A stretch of 13,512 nucleotides of DNA from Erysipelotrichaceae bacterium (GTDB taxonomy: Bacteria > Bacillota_I > Bacilli_A > Erysipelotrichales > Erysipelotrichaceae), in the NCBI GenBank assembly GCA_017512625.1, contig JAFWFB010000087.1, positions 1 to 13,512 of the forward strand. Direction: 5' to 3'. Numbering within the stretch: the stretch's first letter is position 1; the number at the start of each line of letters is the position of its first letter. Under the pieces are notes generated by a model. The model was given only the letters and a program-made list of their open reading frames with translations. It did not search any database and was not told the origin of the DNA. The position numbers were made by a program, and so were the translations under genes. Shown piece after piece: positions 6,681 through 12,973 of this stretch.

Positions 6681-7429
6681 CAGCGGTTCATCTCCCACAA
6701 CATCATAGCACCTTTATAGATCAGATCATCGTCATAGATGTCGATTTCTTCCACTTTATCGCCGATGACATGGGCGATGCCACCACAGGCATAGACCGTG
6801 AAATCGTGTCCAAAATATTCTTCGTTCTCCCTGATCAGGTATTTCAGGGCGCCGATATAGGAAAAGACGATACCGGAAAGCAGGGCTTCCTTGGTATTCT
6901 GGGCGACCAGCTTATCGACAGCGTTAAGCTCAACGCTTTCAAGTAGTTCGGTATTGCCGAAAAGACTGGATGAGCCGCTTACCAGTCCCGGATAGATCAA
7001 GCTGTTAAGCAGGCTGCCATCATCCCCGATCACCAGCAAAACTGAGGCAGTGCCAAGAGAAAGGGCCATGACTGCCTTTTTACCATTTAACTGGTAGGCT
7101 GCTTCACAAACACACATCAGATCGGCTCCTATCTCGTCCATGATGATCTCGCTCATTTTGATGTGACTTTTGACATGGCCATTGATGATGAACGGTTCTA
7201 CCGGGATATCCCTGAATGAATCAAGGATCCTCTCATTAAGGCTTGGAACGACACTGGAAAAGATGATCCCATCGATGCCGTTTAAATCGACATCTTTTAG
7301 AAAGATATCCCTTTCAACAGCAAAAGCACTATCACTAGCGCTTTTGAAACGATGAGTCCTGACGATCTTTCCCTGATCGATCAGAGCATATTTGATATTG
7401 GTATTACCCGCATCGATGATCAGTTCCAT
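6680..7429 (-). CDS. coaX: Type III pantothenate kinase
   Basis: ATP-dependent phosphorylation of pantothenate, the first step of coenzyme A synthesis. The 249-residue protein has the ASKHA-fold features of the CoaX family: the N-terminal phosphate-binding DAGNTNIKYAL (6-16) with D6, SSVVPSL (58-64), the GAD segment (101-103) with the expected catalytic aspartate D103, LGTAS (125-129), YPGL (146-149) and a C-terminal CGGIA. Two positions differ from the usual pattern. GADR reads GADL, and the Asp that normally precedes the GTA motif is Ser124. The first may weaken substrate contacts and the second a monovalent-cation site. The ATG lies inside the end of the nucleotidyltransferase gene (10-base overlap) with only a distant AGAGG, so translation is probably coupled. 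The stop overlaps the maf start by one base. CoaX is the best call; reduced or altered activity is conceivable. Confidence 0.87.
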   Translation of the reverse strand: MELIIDAGNTNIKYALIDQGKIVRTHRFKSASDSAFAVERDIFLKDVDLNGIDGIIFSSVVPSLNERILDSFRDIPVEPFIINGHVKSHIKMSEIIMDEIGADLMCVCEAAYQLNGKKAVMALSLGTASVLLVIGDDGSLLNSLIYPGLVSGSSSLFGNTELLESVELNAVDKLVAQNTKEALLSGIVFSYIGALKYLIRENEEYFGHDFTVYACGGIAHVIGDKVEEIDIYDDDLIYKGAMMLWEMNR

Positions 7430-8319
7430 AGATCGAACGGGTATAAGCCTCTTGCTTTGTATTCAGTGAATTTATTGACGACGCTTTCCTTGTCTTCCTT
7501 GTAGGTAACGCCAAACCAGGAATCCTCACTGGTAAGGACCTTGATCTTGGTTCCCTGTTTGACCATGGAATCCATGTAGCTAGGAAGTAAGGCTTCATAC
7601 TTTAACGGATTATCCTGTACGCCTTCAAAGATCTCCTTGTCGAAGATCTCCTTGACCTTAACAAATACCGATGGATCAAAGCCCCAGAAATTCATTGAGA
7701 CCGGTGTATTCGGATTGACGGCGATCCACTGGCCGTTTTCTTCATATTCAGGTGTACCGTCGCTTCCCCTACGGATATTTGCGGTCTCTTTGATGGCAGT
7801 CAGATAGCCATCCTTTTCCTGACAGATGCCTCTGGTTACCGTACCATTGTCGCTAAGGGTATTGGCGATCTTATAACCGGCGATCGCATAACGGTTTACT
7901 CCGACTTCATCCCTTAAAAATGCATACATCTTGCGGAAAGAATCCTTGCCATAGTAATCATCGGCGTTGCAGATGACAAACGGTTCATTGATGACCTCCC
8001 TGCAAGCCAGAAGCGCATGGCTGGTTCCCCACGGCTTTACTCTTCCCTCCGGGATAGCAACGCCCTTAGGGATATCATTCATATCCTGGAAGGCATATTC
8101 AACTTTGATCTTCTTGGAGACCCTTTTGACCAGATTCTGGTCGAACAGTTCCTTATGCTCACGACGGATGATCAGAACCAATTTATCAAAACCTGCTTCA
8201 ATCGCATCATAAATGGTGAAATCGATGATCGACTCACCGTTGTTGCCAACGACATCGACCTGTTTCAGTCCACCATAACGGCTTCCCATACCGGCCGCTA
8301 ATATTGCCAATGTTGCCAT
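7420..8319 (-). CDS. Nucleotidyltransferase family protein (sugar-1-phosphate type)
   Basis: Predicted cytosolic enzyme joining an NTP to a phosphorylated sugar or similar acceptor with release of pyrophosphate. The 299-residue protein opens with the nucleotide-binding signature LAAGMGSRYGGLKQ (7-20), whose G/R/K residues grip the triphosphate. It continues with PWGTSHALL (96-104) and the metal-binding ICNADDYYG (116-124). The second half (FWGFDPSVF and the WFGVTYKED stretch) presumably forms the acceptor domain, and no hexapeptide repeats are seen. It therefore resembles GalU/RmlA-fold enzymes without the GlmU-type extension, but does not clearly fit GalU or RmlA; substrate unknown. AAAGAGG seven bases upstream supports the ATG. 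It is the first gene of an operon with coaX, maf and probably tRNA-Thr; no functional link between the sugar enzyme and CoA synthesis is obvious. Confidence 0.83.
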   Translation of the reverse strand: MATLAILAAGMGSRYGGLKQVDVVGNNGESIIDFTIYDAIEAGFDKLVLIIRREHKELFDQNLVKRVSKKIKVEYAFQDMNDIPKGVAIPEGRVKPWGTSHALLACREVINEPFVICNADDYYGKDSFRKMYAFLRDEVGVNRYAIAGYKIANTLSDNGTVTRGICQEKDGYLTAIKETANIRRGSDGTPEYEENGQWIAVNPNTPVSMNFWGFDPSVFVKVKEIFDKEIFEGVQDNPLKYEALLPSYMDSMVKQGTKIKVLTSEDSWFGVTYKEDKESVVNKFTEYKARGLYPFDLWN

Positions 8320-8356
8320 AGAATACCTCTTTCTTAACTTTGCTTATGACATATTA

Positions 8357-8385
8357 ATTATAGCTTAAATCATCTCTTTTAAACC
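8357..8385 (-). promoter_or_regulatory. Predicted promoter of the nucleotidyltransferase-coaX-maf operon
   Basis: A perfect -10 TATAAT (8362-8357, minus strand) lies about 38 bases upstream of the start codon. At 17 bases upstream of it the -35 position reads GGTTTA, a poor match. The -10 call is good; the -35 is weak, so an activator or modest strength is possible. Confidence 0.55.
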
Positions 8386-8386
8386 A

Positions 8387-8418
8387 TTGACCGGGGATAA
8401 TCCTTATTACTTGATAAT
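8387..8418 (+). promoter_or_regulatory. Possible promoter of the M20 peptidase gene
   Basis: TTGACC (8387-8392) is a near-consensus -35. The -10 is unclear: TTGATA at 8411 gives 18-base spacing, or the better GATAAT at 8413 gives an over-long 20. It lies back to back with the minus-strand promoter, so the two directions may compete. Confidence 0.35.
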
Positions 8419-8448
8419 ATTAAGGTAGAATATAAGCGGAGGTTTATG

Positions 8449-9708
8449 ATGAAGAAAGCATTAGCCTATATCGACAAGCATAAAAAGCAGATCTTTGATC
8501 TCGCAGATGTCCTTTGGACCAACCCGGAGCTGGGATACAAGGAATTCAAGACCAAGAAGATCCTGACCGATTATCTGAAAAGCAATGGCTTTACAATAGA
8601 AAACGAGTGTGTCGAAACGGCCTTTACCGTTTCTTTGGGATCAGGACATCCCCATATCGGACTGGTCGCAGAAATGGATGCTTTGCCAACACTGGGTCAG
8701 AAACATGCCAACAAGGAAGATCTGGCTGCCCATAGCTGCGGTCATTTCTCCCAGTGTGCGATCATGTGTGCAGCAATCACGGCCTTAAAGGAAGAAAACT
8801 TCAAAGGCAAGATCACCCTGTTTTTCACTCCGGCGGAAGAATATACCGATATCGCTTTCCGCAAGCAGCTGATCAAGCAAGGAAAGATCGATTATATCGG
8901 TGGCAAGATCAACCTGCTGGAAAAAGGAATTTTCGATGATACCGATCTGATCATCCACTGTCATGCGATGTCCGAGGGACCGTATGATTTCAGCGTCAAT
9001 TCAAACCTGGCCGGTTTCATCTACAAGGAGATCACCTTCCTAGGCAAGGCTGCCCACGCCGCCGTTACCCCGCATCTGGGTGTCAACGCCTTAAATGCCT
9101 GCACTCTGTTTCTGGATGCGGTAGGAATGTTAAGAGAGACTTTCAGGGAGCAGGATAGCATCCGCTTCCATGGCTTTATCAGCAATGGCGGCCAGACCGT
9201 TAACTCCATACCGGAAAAAGTCGTCTATGAATGCTATGTCAGGGCATTGAAGCAAGAACCGCTTTTAAAGACTGCCAAGATGATCGATGAAGCAGCGATC
9301 CATAGTGCCAAGGCGATCGGTGCCAGAGCCAGGATCAAAAACTCACCGGGCTATCTGCCTTTGATCCCTGATCCGATCATCAGCGATACGATCTTCAAGG
9401 TAATGCATGATTATGCTGAAGATGCCAGGATCAAAAACGGTGAGGATTCCATGGCTGCGGGCGATATCGGCGATGTCTCGGTATTCAAGCCAACTGTCCA
9501 GTTTGGCTATGGTGGCTTTAGCGGCGCTCCTCATAGCAAATTGTTTGAAGTAAAGGATCCGGAGCTGGTCTTCATCAAGACCGCCAAGGTCGTTGTTTCC
9601 AGCGTCCTGGAACTGCTCGATCATCCGGAAACAGTCAAAAAGATCAAAGCCGATTTCAAGCCTAGGATGAGCAAGCAGGAATATCAAAACTATATCGATC
9701 AAAAATAA
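8449..9708 (+). CDS. M20 family metallo-amidohydrolase / dipeptidase-like (AbgB/PM20D2-like group)
   Basis: Predicted zinc-dependent cytosolic hydrolase of an amide or dipeptide bond. The protein has 419 residues from ATG 8449; an adjacent in-frame ATG at 8446 is only three bases from the GGAGG, so the second is favoured. Family parts in order: LVAEMDALP (72-80), AHSCGH (94-99) giving the Cys and His metal ligands, FTPAEEY (126-132) with the catalytic and metal glutamates, IIHCHAM (168-174), the lid domain from about 185 to 300 with GKAAHAAVTPH (199-209) and GGQTVNSIPE (247-256), and APHSKLFE (360-367) with the last His ligand. The GGKINLL...GIFDDTD and GDIGDVS segments recall the AbgB (aminobenzoyl-glutamate hydrolase B) and PM20D2 dipeptidase group. 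One oddity is CGHF where CGHD/N is usual. No partner subunit gene is next to it. Substrate unknown. Confidence 0.85.
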   Translation: MKKALAYIDKHKKQIFDLADVLWTNPELGYKEFKTKKILTDYLKSNGFTIENECVETAFTVSLGSGHPHIGLVAEMDALPTLGQKHANKEDLAAHSCGHFSQCAIMCAAITALKEENFKGKITLFFTPAEEYTDIAFRKQLIKQGKIDYIGGKINLLEKGIFDDTDLIIHCHAMSEGPYDFSVNSNLAGFIYKEITFLGKAAHAAVTPHLGVNALNACTLFLDAVGMLRETFREQDSIRFHGFISNGGQTVNSIPEKVVYECYVRALKQEPLLKTAKMIDEAAIHSAKAIGARARIKNSPGYLPLIPDPIISDTIFKVMHDYAEDARIKNGEDSMAAGDIGDVSVFKPTVQFGYGGFSGAPHSKLFEVKDPELVFIKTAKVVVSSVLELLDHPETVKKIKADFKPRMSKQEYQNYIDQK

Positions 9709-9731
9709 AAAGTCACTTACGTGACTTTTTT
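9707..9731. terminator. Shared bidirectional terminator between the M20 gene and nrdG
   Basis: The ten-base stem AAAAAGTCAC / GTGACTTTTT with loop TTAC has T-rich flanks in both directions. It fills the entire 21-base gap between two convergent genes; its outer bases overlap the M20 TAA on one side and the nrdG TAA on the other. Confidence 0.85.
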
Positions 9732-10224
9732 ATTCATGCCATAGGACGACTTTACCGGCCTTGATGGTCTTAGGGATATCGATAAGTCTTTGATTGGTCG
9801 AGCCCCGGTAAAGAGCATCCTTGCTTTTAAGATCCTCAATGAAAGGTCCATCGACCAGAACATCCACTTCCCTGATTAAAGCCAATTGGTCAGGATCGCT
9901 GATGTTTTCGTAGACATAGCCGGTATAGCACCAGACATTAAGACCCATGGCCTTGGCAGCTCTTACTATCTCCAAAAGCGGCTTTGGCTGATGAAGCGGT
10001 TCGCCACCGGACAGGGTCAGCCCGTCATGATAAAAACCTTTCTTGAGATCTTCGATCAGTTTGGCTGTATCCTTGATAAAGCCGCCGTCGAAATCCCAGG
10101 TCTGTGGGTTATGACAGTTCTTACAGTGGTGAGGACAGCCCTGGGTCCAGATGACCATCCGCAGTCCGGCGCCGTCCACCACACTGTCGTATTGTATCTC
10201 GCGGGCTAATCTAATTGAGCTCAT
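9730..10224 (-). CDS. nrdG: Anaerobic ribonucleoside-triphosphate reductase activating enzyme (radical SAM)
   Basis: Radical SAM activase that uses a 4Fe-4S cluster and S-adenosylmethionine to abstract hydrogen from the reductase's glycine and form the glycyl radical. The 164-residue protein has the cluster motif GCPHHCKNCHNPQTWDF (29-45) with C30, C34 and C37 in CxxxCxxC spacing, the preceding VVDGAGLR (15-22) and the TLSGGEPLHQP segment that binds SAM. The start at 10224 is chosen because MSSIRLAREIQYDSVVDG aligns with usual NrdG N-termini; longer in-frame starts at 10260-10263 add a basic tail with no ribosome binding site. The gene overlaps the small glycyl-radical ORF upstream by 14 bases and has only a distant GAAGAG, so translation is likely coupled. 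Its presumed target glycine is G19 of that small protein rather than a residue of NrdD. The stop lies in the shared terminator. Confidence 0.93.
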   Translation of the reverse strand: MSSIRLAREIQYDSVVDGAGLRMVIWTQGCPHHCKNCHNPQTWDFDGGFIKDTAKLIEDLKKGFYHDGLTLSGGEPLHQPKPLLEIVRAAKAMGLNVWCYTGYVYENISDPDQLALIREVDVLVDGPFIEDLKSKDALYRGSTNQRLIDIPKTIKAGKVVLWHE

Positions 10225-10348
10225 GCTTAACACGATCGTGCTCTTCAGCCTTCTTGGCATCATTGAAACGATCGAGGGTACCTACCAGGTAACCGGTGAT
10301 TCTTCTGATTCTCTCAAATTTTGGAGCTGGTTTAGTTTTTGCTTCCAT
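10211..10348 (-). CDS. Small protein carrying the NrdD glycyl-radical motif (detached C-terminal domain)
   Basis: A 45-codon ORF between nrdD and nrdG. Its core, FERIRRITGYLVGTLDRFND (11-30) followed by a KKAEEHDRVKH tail (32-42), corresponds to the C-terminal end of single-chain NrdD proteins (RRVCGYLG...RRVKH in E. coli), where the glycine of the GYL triplet carries the radical. Here that residue is G19. The ORF starts two bases after the nrdD stop (TAA TC ATG), has AGGAG seven bases upstream inside the last nrdD codons, and its end overlaps nrdG, so it is an independently initiated gene rather than a frameshift remnant. It presumably docks into NrdD as a removable radical-bearing loop, comparable to how YfiD/GrcA serves pyruvate formate-lyase (analogy, inference). 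Motif identity is strong; in-trans function is inferred. Confidence 0.85.
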   Translation of the reverse strand: MEAKTKPAPKFERIRRITGYLVGTLDRFNDAKKAEEHDRVKHELN

Positions 10349-10350
10349 GA

Positions 10351-12609
10351 TTATTCTCCTCTCGCATTAATGATGGTCTCATAAGGGATCTTGAAGCCCT
10401 TCTTGAGCAACTCATTGACAGTGGCTTTGGTTGGCCACTCGTTTTCTTTACGGTGACATCTTGGACATTCATCATTGATGATTCCGGAATATCCGCAGCA
10501 CGGGCATCTGTCCAATGGATGGTTGATGGCTCCATAACCCATTCCGGCGTCATGCATCATTCTGATGATCCTCTCGAAAGCCTCAAGGTTCTGAGACGGA
10601 TCGCCATCGTATTCGATGTAACTGATATGACCTGCATTGGTCAGGGCATGGAACGGAGCTTCCTTCTGGATCTTGTCATACATGGAAATGTGGTAGTAGA
10701 CAGGAATGTGGAAACTGTTAGTGTAGTATTCACGGTCGGTGACACCTTCGATCTTGCCATATCTTTCCTGGTCGATCTTGATGAAGCGTCCGCTGAGTCC
10801 TTCAGCCGGGGTAGCCAGACAGGTGAAGTTCAGGCCATATTGTTTAGAATACTCGTCACATCTTTCGCGCATCTTGGTAATGATCTCCAGGCCCAGCTTG
10901 TAAGCTTCCTCATCTTCACCATGGTGCTTGCCGACAAGGGCCTTAAGGCATTCAGCCAGACCGATGAAGCCGATCGACAGGGTTCCTTCGTTAAGGATAT
11001 CGCCGATGACATCGTCTTCACCAAGCTTCTCGGAACCCAGCCAGCATCCCAGACCCATCAGGAATGGGAAGTTTTTGACCCGCTTGGACTTTTGCAGTTC
11101 CAGACGGGCGAGCAGCTGATCCTTGACCAGATCCATCAGCTCGAAGAATTCCTTATAGAAGCCTTCGATATCCGGCTTCTCGTTTTTCAGGATACCGTGC
11201 TTGATACCCAGACGAGGCAGGTTGATCGAGGTAAAGGACAGGTTTCCACGGCCTACGACGATACCGTCATGTTCAGGAACGGCTGTATTACCGATAACTC
11301 TGGTACGGCAGCCCATATAGGTAACTTCAGTCTCCGGATGTCCCGGTTTGTAGTATTGCAGATTAAATGGTGCATCGATGAAAGAGAAGTTAGGGAACAT
11401 TCTCTTGGCGGAACAGCGGATGGCCAGTTTGAACAGGTCATAGTTAGGATCGCCCGGATTGTAGTTTACGCCATCCTTGCACTTGAAGATCAGGATAGGG
11501 AAGATCGGGGTCTCGTGGTTTCCTAAACCGGCCTCTTGTGCCAGGATCAGGTTCTTGGTGACCATTCTTCCGGCTTTGGAAGTATCGGTACCGAAGTTGA
11601 TGGAACTGAATGGTACCTGGGCACCGGCTCTGCTGTGCATGGTGTTGAGGTTGTGGACGATTCCTTCCATGGCCTGGAAAGTTTCTCTGTCTACAGCCGC
11701 CAAAGCCTTATTGAAGATGACTTCCAGCTTCGGATCATCGCTGACATTGGTAAGATCGTTTAAGTTATCGATCTTTTCCAGCAGCTCGCGGTGTTCCTGC
11801 TCGCTCAAATAGGAAGTGTATTCCTGGAAATCATTGAGTTCACGCTTATAAGCCTTTTTATAGGACATGATGACACCAGGGGCCATGTAGTAGTCAAACA
11901 TTGCTACTGACTGTCCGCCATGCTGGTCATTCTGATTCGACTGAATGGCGATCGCTGCCAAAGCCGCATAACTGGAAATGGATTTAGGGCTTCTGAGGTA
12001 ACCATGACCGGTATTGAATCCGTTTTCGAATAAATGATCAAGCGGGATCTGGTCACAGGTAGTAGTGCCCATTGGATAGAAGTCCATATCGTGGATATGG
12101 ATGTCGCCTTCTTCCATGGCATTGGCTACTTTCGGATCGAGACAGTAAGAAGTGGTGTAGGCTTTAGACAAGGTCGAACCATACTTGAGCATCAGACCCA
12201 TGGCGCTATCGCCGTTGATGTTAGCATTCTCACGCTTGTCGTTGACCTCGGAACTATCCTTGATACCGTAGTCCTCCAAAGTCTTCATCAGCTTGTGCTG
12301 ACCTCTGGTAAAGTATTCACGGGCCAAGGCTCTTTTCTTACGATAGTTCTTGAAGCTCTTGTAAGCTTCAATAAATCCTTCGTCGATGTATGCCTCTTCA
12401 ACAAGATCCTGGATCCTTTCGATCTCGATCTTATTGACATCGAATTCTTCAATTTTTGCTATGGTGGATTTTAATACCCGGTTAACGTTTTCATCGTTTA
12501 ACTGATTAACGGAATTAAAACCCTTTTCAATGGCAACCTTGATTTTGTCGCTGTTGAAAGCAACTTCACGACCATCACGCTTGATGACAGTCATCTGTTC
12601 AACATTCAT
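10351..12609 (-). CDS. nrdD: Anaerobic (class III) ribonucleoside-triphosphate reductase, large chain lacking the glycyl-radical loop
   Basis: Reduces NTPs to dNTPs without oxygen. 752 residues. The N-terminal ATP-cone (about 6-95, MTVIKRDGREVAF...) is the allosteric nucleotide site. The ten-stranded barrel follows, with NTMHSRAGAQVPFSSINFG (322-340), YMGCRTRV (431-438) containing the probable thiyl-radical cysteine C434, GNLSFTSINLPR (455-466) and ATPAEGLSGRF (599-609). The zinc site near the C-terminus, CPCC (702-705) and CPRC (715-718), is intact. Single-chain homologues continue shortly after the zinc site into RRxxGYL with the radical glycine; here a 32-residue tail (KENEWPTKATV...NARGE) ends in a stop and that motif is absent. 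It is supplied by the 45-codon ORF that follows. AAGGAG eight bases upstream supports the ATG. A promoter with an overlapping palindrome lies at 12640-12675. Identity is certain; the split is the unusual feature. Confidence 0.95.
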   Translation of the reverse strand: MNVEQMTVIKRDGREVAFNSDKIKVAIEKGFNSVNQLNDENVNRVLKSTIAKIEEFDVNKIEIERIQDLVEEAYIDEGFIEAYKSFKNYRKKRALAREYFTRGQHKLMKTLEDYGIKDSSEVNDKRENANINGDSAMGLMLKYGSTLSKAYTTSYCLDPKVANAMEEGDIHIHDMDFYPMGTTTCDQIPLDHLFENGFNTGHGYLRSPKSISSYAALAAIAIQSNQNDQHGGQSVAMFDYYMAPGVIMSYKKAYKRELNDFQEYTSYLSEQEHRELLEKIDNLNDLTNVSDDPKLEVIFNKALAAVDRETFQAMEGIVHNLNTMHSRAGAQVPFSSINFGTDTSKAGRMVTKNLILAQEAGLGNHETPIFPILIFKCKDGVNYNPGDPNYDLFKLAIRCSAKRMFPNFSFIDAPFNLQYYKPGHPETEVTYMGCRTRVIGNTAVPEHDGIVVGRGNLSFTSINLPRLGIKHGILKNEKPDIEGFYKEFFELMDLVKDQLLARLELQKSKRVKNFPFLMGLGCWLGSEKLGEDDVIGDILNEGTLSIGFIGLAECLKALVGKHHGEDEEAYKLGLEIITKMRERCDEYSKQYGLNFTCLATPAEGLSGRFIKIDQERYGKIEGVTDREYYTNSFHIPVYYHISMYDKIQKEAPFHALTNAGHISYIEYDGDPSQNLEAFERIIRMMHDAGMGYGAINHPLDRCPCCGYSGIINDECPRCHRKENEWPTKATVNELLKKGFKIPYETIINARGE
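10356..10360 (-). promoter_or_regulatory. Ribosome binding site of the small glycyl-radical ORF
   Basis: AGGAG (inside AGAGGAGA) ends seven bases before the ATG at 10348 and is made from the final Arg-Gly-Glu codons of nrdD. It decides the start and shows that the small ORF is translated on its own, probably coupled to termination of NrdD. Confidence 0.85.
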
Positions 12610-12639
12610 GATAATTTCTCCTTTTTAGGGTTCGAATTA

Positions 12640-12668
12640 ATCATATGAAAAATTAGTTGAACATTCAA
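12640..12668 (-). promoter_or_regulatory. Predicted promoter of the nrd operon
   Basis: The -35 TTGAAT (12668-12663) and the -10 TATGAT (12645-12640) have 17-base spacing on the minus strand and give a leader of roughly 25 bases before nrdD. A weaker candidate (TTGACC at 12732-12727 with CATAAC 17 bases on) lies further upstream. Confidence 0.7.
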
Positions 12669-12675
12669 CTAATTT
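12650..12675. promoter_or_regulatory. 26-bp palindromic operator candidate over the nrd promoter
   Basis: AAATTAGTTGAA-CA-TTCAACTAATTT: twelve-base arms, fully complementary, with a two-base centre. It covers the -35 box and the upstream spacer half of the nrdD promoter, a position where a bound dimer would block RNA polymerase. It does not match the NrdR box pattern I know (ACACWATATATWGTGT). The AGTTGAA...TTCAACT form is reminiscent of MarR-type operators, which is inference. Confidence 0.6.
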
Positions 12676-12736
12676 ACCTCAAAATTTCTCTTTTTTATTT
12701 GCGGTTATGAAAAAATGTAAATTACAGGTCAAACAA

Positions 12737-12765
12737 TTGCATTAAACTTTCAAATTGGTTATTAT
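12737..12765 (+). promoter_or_regulatory. Predicted promoter of tRNA-Trp
   Basis: TTGCAT (12737-12742) and TATTAT (12760-12765) are separated by 17 bases, placing the start about 7 bases before the mature tRNA 5' end. It is divergent from the nrd promoter. Confidence 0.65.
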
Positions 12766-12779
12766 TTATAAGCGTACAC

Positions 12780-12853
12780 AGGGGTGTAGTACAATGGTAG
12801 TATGATGGTCTCCAAAACCACAGATACGGGTTCAATTCCTGTCACCCCTGCCA
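12780..12853 (+). tRNA. trnW: tRNA-Trp, anticodon CCA
   Basis: A 74-base cloverleaf with encoded CCA. Acceptor AGGGGTG/CACCCCT; TA; D-stem GTAC/GTAT with the short loop AATGGTA; G26; anticodon stem ATGGT/ACCAC with loop CTCCAAA, giving anticodon CCA; variable AGAT; T-stem ACGGG/CCTGT with loop TTCAATT; discriminator G, as known for bacterial tRNA-Trp. The lowest anticodon-stem pair (27-43) is an A-C mismatch, and 10-25 and 51-63 are G-T wobbles. It is a solitary gene with its own promoter and terminator. Confidence 0.97.
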
Positions 12854-12863
12854 TGAAGATATC

Positions 12864-12888
12864 AGCCAAACAGATGTTTGGCTTTTTT
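12864..12888 (+). terminator. Intrinsic terminator of tRNA-Trp
   Basis: The stem AGCCAAAC / GTTTGGCT with loop AGAT is followed by a run of six T, 11 bases after the CCA end. Confidence 0.88.
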
Positions 12889-12913
12889 ATTAGCTTTCAC
12901 CGGGATCGGTATC

Positions 12914-12943
12914 AGGACATTATATTGCTATTTAGGCTATAAT
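12914..12943 (+). promoter_or_regulatory. Predicted promoter of the right-edge nitroreductase gene
   Basis: A consensus -10 TATAAT (12938-12943) lies 30 bases before the start codon. The -35 is poor: AGGACA with 18-base spacing or GGACAT with 17. A good AAAGGAG follows at 12954. Confidence 0.5.
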
Positions 12944-12973
12944 GAGCAGGAACAAAGGAGTTAAGACTTCATA

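Noticed and set aside
6681..6698. GTG start giving a six-residue longer Maf
   Set aside because: ATG 6680 overlaps the coaX stop in the usual TGATG coupling form and begins directly at the conserved ASKSPRR domain.
10225..10263. Longer NrdG beginning MMPRRLKSTIV
   Set aside because: No ribosome binding site precedes these ATGs, and the added residues are just the out-of-frame reading of the small glycyl-radical ORF.
10211..10353. The nrdD/small-ORF boundary as a frameshift or sequencing error
   Set aside because: The small ORF has a well-placed AGGAG and its own ATG. The sequence between the zinc site and the stop reads as a sensible protein tail rather than missing only a base, and joining the frames would add a long spacer unlike single-chain NrdD. 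An error cannot be fully excluded from one sequence.
10453..11526. Long 357-codon open frame on the plus strand opposite nrdD
   Set aside because: It lies wholly antisense to a certain nrdD, has no ribosome binding site or recognisable domain, and its composition reflects the complementary codons of nrdD.
12650..12675. 26-bp palindrome as an NrdR box or as a transcription terminator
   Set aside because: It lacks the ACACWATATATWGTGT pattern. It has no GC-rich stem or adequate T run in a sensible place, and it coincides with promoter elements.
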